A DNA stretch of 64,000 bases, from contig NZ_JAAAKW010000004.1 in NCBI RefSeq assembly GCF_009905615.1, positions 124,001 through 188,000 on the forward strand. The letters are read 5' to 3'. The notes under the pieces were generated by a model. The model was not told where the DNA came from, did not search any database, and saw only the letters and a program-made list of their open reading frames with translations. The DNA comes from Pseudomonas sp. SLFW. Its GTDB lineage: Bacteria; Pseudomonadota; Gammaproteobacteria; Pseudomonadales; Pseudomonadaceae. Made by a program: the position numbers and the translations under genes. Positions 1 through 7,936 of the stretch are shown piece after piece (the first letter of the stretch is position 1; each line of letters opens with the position of its first letter).

Positions 1-1
1 C

Positions 2-26
2 TTCGCGAATAAATTCGCTCCTACAG
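2..26. repeat. REP element at window edge
   Basis: One half-element of the GAATTCATTCGCGA REP family, in reverse orientation. The partner copy may lie left of the window. Confidence 0.7.
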
Positions 27-69
27 AGTTCCCTTTGCGCCGCTGATTCGGAGGCGTGACGCGTTCAAA

Positions 70-160
70 CTGTAGGAGCGAATTTATTCGCGAAAGATGG
101 GTCAGGCGCCGGAGATGTATCGGCTGTTCCACCGATTCGCGAATGAATTCGCTCCTACAG
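70..160. repeat. REP pair (inverted)
   Basis: Two copies of the CTCCTACAG...TTCGCGAA type palindrome face each other (70-94 and 136-160) around a short spacer. This is the usual BIME arrangement, downstream of the TetR gene. Confidence 0.8.
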
Positions 161-224
161 TTTTTGAATGCTGTTGAGCCGACTGGCGACTTGACACAAA
201 AAGGTCACTCAAAGCGAAACCGGA

Positions 225-818
225 TCAGTGCACGACAGGCTGATCTGGCCAGCCCATCATCGCGCGTCGGGCGTCGGCTTCCAGTTCTTCCCGAGGACTG
301 CCGGCAGCGGCCTGCACGCACAGCCCGTTGAAGATCATCAGCATGTAACGCGCCAGCGCCTGTACATCCGCCTCTTTCGACAGGTTGCCCTTGAGCTGGC
401 CCTGTTCGAAGCGCTCACTCATGAACGCCACGATGCGACCCCGGCGACAGGCCAGCGTGGCCGGAATGTCGCTGCTCGCGCTGGTGGCCAGTCCGGCCTG
501 TACCAGCAAACACCCTGGCGGCTCGTCGCTGGCGGTCAGCCACTCGATCCCGCCGAACAGAAACCGTTCAGCCGCTTCCCGCGCCGTCGCTGCGTCGAGG
601 ATGCTGTCCCGGTAATGCTCGCGATGCAGGTCGTAGTGTTCGAGCACCGCATCGAACAGCCCGCGTTTGCTGCCGAACGCAAAATAAATGCTCGGCGCAT
701 TCAGGTTCATCGCCTTGGTCAACTCAGCCATCGAGGCGCCGTCGTAGCCCAGTTGCCAGAACACCTCCATGGCCCGATCCAGCACCTCGTGTTCGTCGAA
801 TTTTCGCGGTCTGGCCAT
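225..818 (-). CDS. TetR/AcrR family transcriptional regulator
   Basis: A 197-residue TetR-type repressor. The N-terminus carries the family helix-turn-helix (about residues 27-50, with NAPSIYFAFGSKRGLF), and the remaining two thirds should be the helical ligand-binding and dimer domain. It is divergent from a short-chain dehydrogenase at 923, with about 100 bp between them holding two similar AT-rich palindromes, so it most likely represses itself and the SDR-reductase pair. Such YP-type regulators next to SDR/NmrA genes often sense electrophiles or quinones, but the inducer cannot be read from sequence. Confidence 0.9.
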   Translation of the reverse strand: MARPRKFDEHEVLDRAMEVFWQLGYDGASMAELTKAMNLNAPSIYFAFGSKRGLFDAVLEHYDLHREHYRDSILDAATAREAAERFLFGGIEWLTASDEPPGCLLVQAGLATSASSDIPATLACRRGRIVAFMSERFEQGQLKGNLSKEADVQALARYMLMIFNGLCVQAAAGSPREELEADARRAMMGWPDQPVVH

Positions 819-831
819 TAGAGGGCCTCCT

Positions 832-905
832 GTAATTTAGCGATCATTCTATTTAAAGCTTGACCCTGAATGCAAAGCCCTCGTAATTTATCGATCACTA
901 CATTA
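832..905. promoter_or_regulatory. Candidate TetR operator pair
   Basis: Two near-identical blocks beginning GTAATTTA(G/T)CGATCA occur at 832-851 and 883-902. Each is part of an imperfect palindrome (TAAT-N-TA...TA-N-ATTA) in the gap between the divergent TetR and SDR genes. Position and symmetry fit repressor sites; binding is inferred. Confidence 0.5.
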
Positions 906-922
906 CGACGACGAGGTGCAGC

Positions 923-1675
923 ATGGGTCAATCAATGGCAGGCAAGGTGGCGATCATTACTGGCGGCAGTTCCGGTCTGGGGCTGGCGACTGCCAAGCGT
1001 TTCGTGGGGGAGGGCGCCAGCGTGTTCATTACCGGACGGCGTCAGGAAGAACTGGACAAGGCAGTGGCCGAAATCGGCGGCGACGTGGTGGCCGTGCAGG
1101 CCGACTCTTCGAAGCTCGGCGATCTGGATCGCGTGTTTGCCGAGATCAAATCGCGCAAGGGCAAGCTCGACGTGGTGTTCGCCAACGCGGGGATTCTCGA
1201 ACGCGGCGCATTGGGCGAAATCACCGAAGGTTCGGCAGACCGGCTCTTCGACATCAATGTCAAAGGCCTGGTCTTCACCGTGCAAAAAGCCTTGCCGCTG
1301 TTGGTCGATGGCGGCGTGATCCTGCTGACCTCCTCGGTCGTGGCGAGCAAAGGCATGGCCGGTAACAGCCTGTACGCGGCGACCAAGGCCGCCATTCGAA
1401 ACCTGGCGCGTAGCTGGATGATGGACCTCAAGGATCGTCATATTCGCGTCAACGCCATCAGCCCCGGCGCCATCGAAACCCCGGGCCTTGCCGGTGCGGC
1501 GCCAGATGCTGCCGGAGCGAAGGCGATGTTCGAACACTTCGGCTCGCTGATTCCTGCCGGTCGCGTCGGGCAGCCGGACGAAATCGCCAAGGTCGCGCTG
1601 TTCCTGGCCTCGGACGGTGCCAGCTACATCAACGGTGCGGACATCCCGGTCGACGGTGGTTGGGGCCAGATATGA
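923..1675 (+). CDS. Short-chain dehydrogenase/reductase (SDR)
   Basis: A classical SDR of 250 residues. The NAD(P) loop TGGSSGLG is at residues 13-20, NAG at 88-90, Ser138, and the catalytic Tyr151-x3-Lys155 (YAATK). The C-terminal segment ends in the usual NGADIPVDGGWGQI. The substrate is unknown. The ATG at 923 follows GAGGTG at a good distance; a second in-frame ATG (MAGK) lies 12 bases further on. It is followed after 34 bases by an NmrA-like reductase, so the two are probably cotranscribed under the divergent TetR regulator. Confidence 0.88.
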   Translation: MGQSMAGKVAIITGGSSGLGLATAKRFVGEGASVFITGRRQEELDKAVAEIGGDVVAVQADSSKLGDLDRVFAEIKSRKGKLDVVFANAGILERGALGEITEGSADRLFDINVKGLVFTVQKALPLLVDGGVILLTSSVVASKGMAGNSLYAATKAAIRNLARSWMMDLKDRHIRVNAISPGAIETPGLAGAAPDAAGAKAMFEHFGSLIPAGRVGQPDEIAKVALFLASDGASYINGADIPVDGGWGQI

Positions 1676-1709
1676 CGTCATTCCTTCGTTCACTCACAGG
1701 CGTTCTCTC

Positions 1710-2582
1710 ATGAGCAAGATATTGGTCACCGGCGCTACCGGGGCTTTGGGCGGTTTGACGGTGCAGGCCTTGTTGCACAGGGTCAGCGCTGAGCAGGTGG
1801 TTGCGCTGGTGCGGGACGGTTCCAGGGCGGCCCATCTGCGGGATCAGGGCGTCGAAGTGCGCCAGGGCGATTATCAGGACCGCGCCTCGCTGCTGTCGGC
1901 ATTCCAGGGCATCGATGCGCTGCTGTTGGTCTCTGCGGTGGCGTTCACCGACCGCCTTGCCCAGCATGTGAATGTGATCGAGGCCGCGAAAGCAGCGGGC
2001 GTCAGGCACGTGGTCTACACCTCCATCCAGCGCAAGCCCGGATCGTCGTTCAACATCGACGGCGTCACCGAATCTGACATCGCGACTGAGCAAGCGCTGA
2101 AGGACAGCGGCTTGAGCTACACGATTTTGCGTAACGGGCTGTATTTCGAAGCGCTGGGCTTTTTGTTGGGTGAAGACGTGCTGAACAAGGGCGTGCACGT
2201 TGTCGAGGGCGAAGGCAAAGGCGCACTGGTGACTCGCGGGGACCTGGCCGAGGCCAACGCGGTTGTGCTGACTCAGGCGGGACATGAGAACGCGATCTAC
2301 ACCCTGGGCGCCTCCGAAGCCGTGTCTTTTCGCGAGATAGCCACGGAGTTGTCGGCGCTTCACGATGAGCCGGTGGTTTATTCGCCGGTGTCAGCCGATC
2401 AGTTCGTGGCCGATCTGATCGACGCGGGTCTTCCGCCTGCGGTCGCCGAGTTTCAGGCGCAGTGGGAAATGGCCGTGGCTCACGGTGAGTTCGCGGAGGT
2501 GAGCGGCGATCTGGAGCGTCTGATCGGGCGCGAGCCTGTGGGCTACCGGGAATACCTGCGCGCCGCGTATGGCGTGAACTGA
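1710..2582 (+). CDS. NmrA-like / type 2 NAD(P)H:quinone oxidoreductase-like SDR
   Basis: An atypical SDR of 290 residues with the N-terminal dinucleotide loop VTGATGALGG (residues 6-15) and no classical Tyr-x3-Lys. Overall layout resembles the YtfG/QorB group of NAD(P)H:quinone reductases (short Rossmann fold, then the ILRNGLYFEALGF-type segment). I chose the ATG at 1710 because the protein then begins directly with MSKILVTGATG; the longer reading frame from 1617 overlaps the preceding SDR. Role inferred: detoxifying reduction of quinones or related compounds, coregulated with the SDR. Confidence 0.82.
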   Translation: MSKILVTGATGALGGLTVQALLHRVSAEQVVALVRDGSRAAHLRDQGVEVRQGDYQDRASLLSAFQGIDALLLVSAVAFTDRLAQHVNVIEAAKAAGVRHVVYTSIQRKPGSSFNIDGVTESDIATEQALKDSGLSYTILRNGLYFEALGFLLGEDVLNKGVHVVEGEGKGALVTRGDLAEANAVVLTQAGHENAIYTLGASEAVSFREIATELSALHDEPVVYSPVSADQFVADLIDAGLPPAVAEFQAQWEMAVAHGEFAEVSGDLERLIGREPVGYREYLRAAYGVN

Positions 2583-2724
2583 CGCCCTGTTTGTCAGCCT
2601 GAATTCCACAGGGTTTTGCCGTTCAGACAGCAACCCGACAGCTTCTCCCCGTCGATGACGGGCTGACATCTCGATCATGCTGCGTATGATGGGCCCGACG
2701 TTTTTCTGAAAGGGCCCGTTTTCA

Positions 2725-3450
2725 ATGATGAAGTTTTTCGCCGCGTTGCTCTGTGTGTTCACAGGCTTCGCCCATGCCGAACCCGCGTTGCTCACCGACC
2801 TGGCCCTGCCGTATCTCGCAGCGGCCCCCGCCGATTCCAAAGACAAACCCCTGATCATCTTCCTGCACGGCTACGGTAGCGACGAACGCGACCTGTTCGG
2901 GATCAAGGACGACCTGTCGGCGGACTACACCTACCTGTCAGTGCGTGCGCCGGGGGAGGTCGATGGCGGTGGCTACAAGTGGTTCACCCAGGACACTGAT
3001 CAGGCCGAGTACGAAGGCGTGACCAGCGAAGTGGACAAGAGCACCGATTCCCTCAGGACATTCATCGAGCAGGCGACCGAAAAATACGGTACCCAGCCCA
3101 ACAAAGTGATTTTGGTGGGCTTCAGCCAGGGCGCGATGATGAGTTATCAAATCGGCTTGCAACACCCTGAACTGGTGCGGGGCATCGCGCCGTTGAGCGG
3201 CAAGATACTTTCTGCACTCAATGCACGACTCAAACCCGACGACCGCCTCAAGCCGCTGAAAGTGTTCATCGGCCATGGCGCTGCCGACACCCGCGTGCCG
3301 TACTCGGGCGCCACTGAAGCGCAGACGGTGCTGGAGAATCTGCTGATCAATCCGGAGTTTCATGCCTACGCCGGGGCAGGGCACACCATCACCTCGGCTG
3401 AGGTGGCGGATTTGAAACGGTGGATTGAGGGGGTGTTGACCGCCCATTGA
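2725..3450 (+). CDS. Exported phospholipase/carboxylesterase-family hydrolase
   Basis: An alpha/beta hydrolase of the phospholipase/carboxylesterase family, 241 residues. Residues 1-18 form a signal peptide ending AHA, so it should act in the periplasm or outside. HGYGSDE (48-54) gives the oxyanion loop, GFSQG (132-136) the nucleophile Ser134, D188 and H220 (AGAGHT) complete the triad. Substrates in this family are short-chain esters, acyl-thioesters or lysophospholipids. It stands alone: the gap before it is about 140 bases and a REP cluster follows. Confidence 0.87.
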   Translation: MMKFFAALLCVFTGFAHAEPALLTDLALPYLAAAPADSKDKPLIIFLHGYGSDERDLFGIKDDLSADYTYLSVRAPGEVDGGGYKWFTQDTDQAEYEGVTSEVDKSTDSLRTFIEQATEKYGTQPNKVILVGFSQGAMMSYQIGLQHPELVRGIAPLSGKILSALNARLKPDDRLKPLKVFIGHGAADTRVPYSGATEAQTVLENLLINPEFHAYAGAGHTITSAEVADLKRWIEGVLTAH

Positions 3451-3458
3451 TGACATCT

Positions 3459-3489
3459 GTAGCAGCACGGCTTGCCGGCGGTGGCGATC
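3459..3489. repeat. REP half-element (CGGCTTGCCGGCGGTGGCG type)
   Basis: A single copy of a different REP family from the one at 70-160, directly after the esterase stop codon. A paired version is at 24196-24262. Confidence 0.55.
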
Positions 3490-3504
3490 TTGAATTGCAT
3501 GCTA

Positions 3505-3597
3505 CCTGTAGGAGTGAGCTTGCTCGAGATGGCGTACAGTCAGTCACAGTTGATGTGTCAGACACTCAGCCATCGCGAGCAAGCTCACTCCCACAGG
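3505..3597. repeat. REP pair (GAGTGAGCTTGCTCGCGA type)
   Basis: Two inverted copies (3505-3530 and 3572-3597) separated by about 40 bases, in the gap between the convergent esterase and LysR genes. The left copy has lost one CG (CTCGAGAT instead of CTCGCGAT). Confidence 0.78.
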
Positions 3598-3616
3598 CAC
3601 GCTGTGGATAATTTAG

Positions 3617-4471
3617 CTACAACCCCTGACTCCCCCGAATCAACTCATAGGCCCGCCGCGCCAGCGGGTTCACGGTGTTGGGCCGAATCCACAGGTGATA
3701 CGTCACGTCGGGCATTCTCGGCAGCCCGTCGGCTTCCCCCAGCACGCGCATGTCCGGGCCGAGCATTTCCATGCTGCGCGCCGTCACCCCCAGTCCTGCT
3801 CTGGTTGCGGCCTTGATGCCGATCAGATTCGACGCCAGGTACGCCTGTCGCCACGCGATGTTCGCCCGTTCCAGCGCCTCGATGGCGTAACGCCGATAGA
3901 TGCTCGGCTCATCCACCAGAATCAGCGGAATCGGCTCGCTCGGCACATGCTGGTACTGCGCCGAACAGATCCACCACACCGGCGAAGTCCTGAGCGCAAA
4001 GCCTTCCAGAGCGGGGTCTTCGCGGGTCGAGATCACCATGTCCACTTTGCCGCGATGCAAGTCGTCCATCAGAAACGGGCTGCGGCCCACGTCGATTTCC
4101 AGCCGCAGTTTCGGCGCGGAACGGGCGATGTGGCTGAGGATCGGCGGCAAGATTGTGTCGGCAATGTCGTGGGGCGAGCCGATGCGCAGCACGCCGCTAA
4201 GGCTGCTTTCACGCAGTGAATTGAGCGCGTCGTCGTTGAGCGAGAGCATCTGCCGGGCATGACGAAGCAACTGGCGACCGGGTTCGGTCAGTTGCTTTTG
4301 CCGACCCTGCTTCTGAAACAGACTGACGCCGATCTGCTGCTCAAGCCGTTGCATGTGTTGGGTCACCGACGACTGCGTGCGCGACAACTGCGCACCGGCC
4401 CCGGCGAAGCTGTGGTGATCGACCACCGCGACGAAAGTGCGCAGCAGTTCGAGATCGAGGGTGTCGGACAT
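3617..4471 (-). CDS. LysR family transcriptional regulator
   Basis: A 284-residue LysR-type regulator. The winged helix-turn-helix is at about residues 9-66 (FVAVVDHHSFAGAGAQLSRT, then QSSVTQHMQRLEQQIG), followed by the periplasmic-binding-like effector domain (from about 90). It is divergent from the ten-gene transport and sulfur-metabolism operon beginning at 4767, across a 295-base AT-rich gap, and is the obvious candidate regulator of that operon. The effector is unknown; a substrate-derived signal or a sulfur-status signal are both possible. Confidence 0.9.
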   Translation of the reverse strand: MSDTLDLELLRTFVAVVDHHSFAGAGAQLSRTQSSVTQHMQRLEQQIGVSLFQKQGRQKQLTEPGRQLLRHARQMLSLNDDALNSLRESSLSGVLRIGSPHDIADTILPPILSHIARSAPKLRLEIDVGRSPFLMDDLHRGKVDMVISTREDPALEGFALRTSPVWWICSAQYQHVPSEPIPLILVDEPSIYRRYAIEALERANIAWRQAYLASNLIGIKAATRAGLGVTARSMEMLGPDMRVLGEADGLPRMPDVTYHLWIRPNTVNPLARRAYELIRGSQGL

Positions 4472-4651
4472 CGGGCATCTCGTGATCGGGTCGAAGTGCG
4501 GTCACCCGTGTGGGCGTCGTGTTACATCAATCGAAGTGCGTAATACATTACGGATTTTTATGGTTTTAAAAAGCCTTCCTGTAAAAAATTTCCGATAAGC
4601 TCAATAAAACCGCACTTATGCCGTTTTGATTTAACCGGCTAAACCAGAAAG

Positions 4652-4669
4652 TTATAACCATATTTGATA
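4652..4669. promoter_or_regulatory. Candidate LysR/CysB-type site upstream of the sulfur operon
   Basis: The gap 4472-4766 is markedly AT-rich. TTATAACCATATTTGATA lies about 100 bases before the first operon gene, followed by TTTGCATTTCCGTT. I associate this style of sequence with sulfate-starvation promoters in Pseudomonas, but this is a visual resemblance only. No confident -35/-10 pair was found. Confidence 0.35.
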
Positions 4670-4766
4670 TTTGCATTTCCGTTGTGGCATTCCCCTCCCT
4701 AGGATGCAGCCCATGACGAGGCGCTGACACAAGTGCCCAGCCGCTGACCATCTTGAGGGGACATCC

Positions 4767-5609
4767 ATGCCGTACACGCGCTCGCCCATTACCCGTTTGC
4801 TTCCCTTGTTCGTCGGTGCGGTCGCCGCCCTCGGCGCCAGTTTTGTCGCTCAGGCCGACGCCACGCTGGACAAGATCGAGCAGCGCCACCGGGTGGTGGT
4901 CGGGGTATTGCTGTCGGGCGGCCCGTTCGGCTCCATTGATCCGAGTAACCAGAAACCCAAGGGCCTGAACGTCGACATGGCCGAAGACATTGGCCGTCAA
5001 CTGGGCGTTGAGGTCGAGCTGGTGCCGGTGCTGCCTGCCAACCGCGTGCAGTTTCTGCAGCAGGGCAAGGTCGATTTGCTGATCGCCAACATGGAATGGA
5101 CCGTCGAGCGCGGCCAGCAACTCGGCTTCGTGCCAACGCCGTTCTACCGCGTTGGCGGCACCGCTGCGGTGCTCAAAGACAGCAAGATCACCCGCTGGGA
5201 AGACCTCAAGGGCCAGCCGGTCTGCACTTCTCAAGGCAGCAGCTACGTCAAGCCGCTGACCGAATACGGCGCTGAGCTCAAAGCGTTCAAAAGCTCGTCC
5301 GAATCCCTGCTGGCCCTGCGCGGCAACAATTGCGTCGCCGCCGTGCACGACGCCACGCTGATCAACCCGCTGATCGCCGACAGCCCTGAATGGAAGGACT
5401 ACCGCGCCATCGCCCCGGAGTTGAACCCGGCCCCGTCAGTGATCTGGACCCGCCCTGGCGAGACCGACACCCAAGCCAAACTCGACACCCTCGTCAAAGG
5501 CTGGCACCGCACGGGCTGGCTGATCGAAGGCGAGAAGCGCCACCACATCACCCCGGCCTCGCCAGCACTGGTCGAGCTGCATGACAAGTTCCAGGCCACA
5601 GGCGCCTGA
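4767..5609 (+). CDS. ABC transporter solute-binding protein, family 3 (first copy)
   Basis: A periplasmic amino-acid-type binding protein of 280 residues. Residues 1 to about 30 are a signal peptide (ending VAQADA), and the mature protein starts ATLDKIEQRHRVVVGVLLSG. The two-lobe family 3 pattern is visible: RVQFLQQGKVDLLIANM in lobe 1 and the WEDLKGQPVCTSQGSS hinge-to-lobe-2 segment. It is a clear paralogue of the next gene (20 bases downstream), so the pair arose by tandem duplication. It opens an operon with two permeases, an ATPase and sulfur enzymes, which suggests a sulfur-containing amino-acid-like ligand. Confidence 0.9.
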   Translation: MPYTRSPITRLLPLFVGAVAALGASFVAQADATLDKIEQRHRVVVGVLLSGGPFGSIDPSNQKPKGLNVDMAEDIGRQLGVEVELVPVLPANRVQFLQQGKVDLLIANMEWTVERGQQLGFVPTPFYRVGGTAAVLKDSKITRWEDLKGQPVCTSQGSSYVKPLTEYGAELKAFKSSSESLLALRGNNCVAAVHDATLINPLIADSPEWKDYRAIAPELNPAPSVIWTRPGETDTQAKLDTLVKGWHRTGWLIEGEKRHHITPASPALVELHDKFQATGA

Positions 5610-5635
5610 GTCGTTTCCCTTTCAAGGCATTGGTT

Positions 5636-6484
5636 ATGAGCACGCGTACTTTCGGCAAAACCCTGACCGCCCTCGGCCTCTCGATCGGCATGGCGATGGC
5701 GGCCACCCTGGCCCACGCCGATGCGACGCTGGACAAGATCCAGCAGCGCCACAAAATCAGCATCGGCGTGATCCTCAGCGGCCCGCCGTTCGGCACCATC
5801 GACCCGAAAACCGGTGAACACCTGGGCTATAACGTCGAGCTGGCCAAGGGCATCGCTCAGAAGCTGGGCGTGGACCTGGAAACTGTTTCCGTCCTGGCGC
5901 CCAACCGCGTGCAGTTCTTGCAGCAGGGCAAGGTCGACATCCTGATCGCCAACATGCAGTACACCGACGAGCGCGCCGGGATTCTCGACTACGCCCCGAC
6001 GCCGTACGAAGAAGTCGGCGGCGCCGCGCTGATCCGCAAAGGCGCGGGCATCGCCACGTGGGAAGACCTCAAGGGCAAGCCGGTCTGCGTGTCCCAAGGC
6101 AGCAACTTCATCAAGCCGTTGCAGGAGACCTACGGCGCCGAGATCAAGGCGTTCCGCAGCCAGTCCGAATCGCTGCTGTCCCTGCGCGGCAACGGTTGCG
6201 TCGCTGCCGTTCACGTCAGCCCGACCATGCACGCGCTGCTGGATGACCCGGAATGGGCCGACTACAACATCCCGCTTGCCAACGACCTGATCCCGTCGAA
6301 ATCGGTGATCTGGGTGCGCAAAGGTGAGCACGACACCCAGGCGAAAATCGACGCGATCATCCGCGACTGGCACCGCAGCGGCTGGCTGATCGACGTCGGT
6401 CAACGCACCGGCATGGCCCCGTCTCAAGCCCTGCGCGACATGCATGAGCAATTCCGCAATGCCGCGCCACTGGCTGCGCAATAA
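5636..6484 (+). CDS. ABC transporter solute-binding protein, family 3 (second copy)
   Basis: A 282-residue paralogue of the preceding binding protein, sharing ATLDKI-QRH at the mature N-terminus, NRVQFLQQGKVD and the WEDLKG-PVC-SQGS block. The signal peptide ends LAHADA. I use the ATG at 5636 because AAGG lies 8 bases upstream; an in-frame TTG six bases earlier would place the ribosome site too close. The two copies differ around the ligand-contact segments (for example PSNQKPKGLN against PKTGEHLGYN), so they may bind different but related ligands and share one membrane complex. Confidence 0.9.
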   Translation: MSTRTFGKTLTALGLSIGMAMAATLAHADATLDKIQQRHKISIGVILSGPPFGTIDPKTGEHLGYNVELAKGIAQKLGVDLETVSVLAPNRVQFLQQGKVDILIANMQYTDERAGILDYAPTPYEEVGGAALIRKGAGIATWEDLKGKPVCVSQGSNFIKPLQETYGAEIKAFRSQSESLLSLRGNGCVAAVHVSPTMHALLDDPEWADYNIPLANDLIPSKSVIWVRKGEHDTQAKIDAIIRDWHRSGWLIDVGQRTGMAPSQALRDMHEQFRNAAPLAAQ

Positions 6485-6496
6485 CCGAGGCTTGCC

Positions 6497-7936
6497 ATGA
6501 GCAGCGACCTGTTCCAGACCTTGCAAAGACTGATCGGCGCCGACTACGTGCAGCCGGGCACCGACTCGACCACGCAACTGACCGACAAACAGGGCACGTA
6601 CGTCGGCAAGGCACTGGCCGTGGTGCGCCCGGCCAATACCGAAGAAGTGGCGGCGGTGGTGCGGGCCTGTGTCGCCCGTACAGCGCCGATTGTGGTGCAG
6701 GGCGGCAACACCGGGCTGATGGGCGCTGCAACGCCCGACGCCAGTGGCCGTTCGGTGCTGCTGCTTCTTGACCGGCTCAATCGCGTACGTGAGGTCGACA
6801 CGGATAACGACACCTTGACGGTCGAGGCAGGCTGCATTCTGCAAAACGTTCAGGACGTGGCGCGCAAGGCCGGGCGGTTGTTCCCGTTGAGCCTCGGCGC
6901 GGAGGGCAGTTGCACCCTCGGCGGCAACCTGGGCACCAACGCGGGCGGCACGGCGGTGCTGCGCTACGGCAACACCCGCGAGCTGACCCTGGGCCTGGAA
7001 GTGGTGACCGCCGAGGGCGAAATCTGGAACGGCCTGCGCGGTCTGCGCAAGGACAACACCGGCTATGACCTGCGCGATCTGTACATCGGCAGCGAAGGCA
7101 CACTCGGCATCATTACTGCTGCGACCCTGAAACTGTTCCCGCTGCCCAAGGCCCAGACCACAGCGTTTCTGGCGTTCGATTCACTGGCTCAGGCGGTGAG
7201 TTTTCTCTCTCACGCCCGTGCCGGTTTTGGCGCAAGCCTGACGGCGTTCGAATTGCTGACCGCCGATTGCCTGACGCTGTTGCGCGAGCAGTTCCCCGAC
7301 GGCCCGCAAGCCTTCGTCGATGCGCCGCAGCCCTGGTTCGCCTTGCTGGAGCTGTCGGATAACCACAGTGAAGCCCATGCGCGTCAGGCGTTTGAAGAGG
7401 TGTTGGGCAGCGCCTTCGAAGAAGGGCTGCTGGCCGATGCGCTGATCGCTGAAAGCCTGGCCCAAAGCGAGGCGTTGTGGCTGCTGCGCGAGAACATGAG
7501 CGATGCGCAACGTCGGGCCGGTCGCAACATGAAGCACGACATCTCGATCCCGATCTCGCGCATCGTTGAGTTCGTCGAGCACACCGACGCCTTGCTGCAA
7601 CAGCATTTTCCTGGCGTGCGCAACTTCACCTTCGGCCATCTGGGCGACGGCAACCTGCATTACAACGTCGCCCACCCCTTGAACTCCACGGTCGAGGCGC
7701 ACATGGCGCGTTACGCCGAACTGAGCGAACTGGTGCACGACAGCGCCCACGCCTTCGGCGGCTCGATTAGCGCCGAGCACGGCATTGGCCAACGCAAGCG
7801 AGCGATGCTGCCGCGTTACAAAAGCCGCGTCGAACTGGACCTGATGCGCCGCATCAAGCAGGCCCTCGACCCCCTCAATTTGCTCAACCCGGGCAAGGTT
7901 CTGATCCCCATCGACAGCGAGAGTAATCCTTCATGA
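6497..7936 (+). CDS. FAD-binding 2-hydroxyacid oxidase/dehydrogenase (GlcD/D-lactate dehydrogenase type)
   Basis: A 479-residue flavoenzyme of the PCMH/GlcD type. The FAD-binding loop GGNTGLMG is at residues 69-76, and GSEGTLGIIT follows in the same domain. The C-terminal half has the conserved FGHLGDGNLHYN and SAEHGIGQRKR motifs of D-2-hydroxyacid dehydrogenases. It should oxidise a D-2-hydroxyacid to the 2-oxoacid. It overlaps the aminotransferase start by 4 bases (ATGA), so hydroxyacid, oxoacid and amino acid could be interconverted in one pathway; with the downstream sulfur enzymes, a thio-lactate such as 3-mercaptolactate is a reasonable guess. Confidence 0.88.
   Translation: MSSDLFQTLQRLIGADYVQPGTDSTTQLTDKQGTYVGKALAVVRPANTEEVAAVVRACVARTAPIVVQGGNTGLMGAATPDASGRSVLLLLDRLNRVREVDTDNDTLTVEAGCILQNVQDVARKAGRLFPLSLGAEGSCTLGGNLGTNAGGTAVLRYGNTRELTLGLEVVTAEGEIWNGLRGLRKDNTGYDLRDLYIGSEGTLGIITAATLKLFPLPKAQTTAFLAFDSLAQAVSFLSHARAGFGASLTAFELLTADCLTLLREQFPDGPQAFVDAPQPWFALLELSDNHSEAHARQAFEEVLGSAFEEGLLADALIAESLAQSEALWLLRENMSDAQRRAGRNMKHDISIPISRIVEFVEHTDALLQQHFPGVRNFTFGHLGDGNLHYNVAHPLNSTVEAHMARYAELSELVHDSAHAFGGSISAEHGIGQRKRAMLPRYKSRVELDLMRRIKQALDPLNLLNPGKVLIPIDSESNPS

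Noticed and set aside
5399..6844. Long antisense open frame of 481 codons over the second binding protein and oxidase
   Set aside because: It mirrors conserved coding genes on the other strand and shows no family motif; long antisense frames are expected in high-GC DNA.
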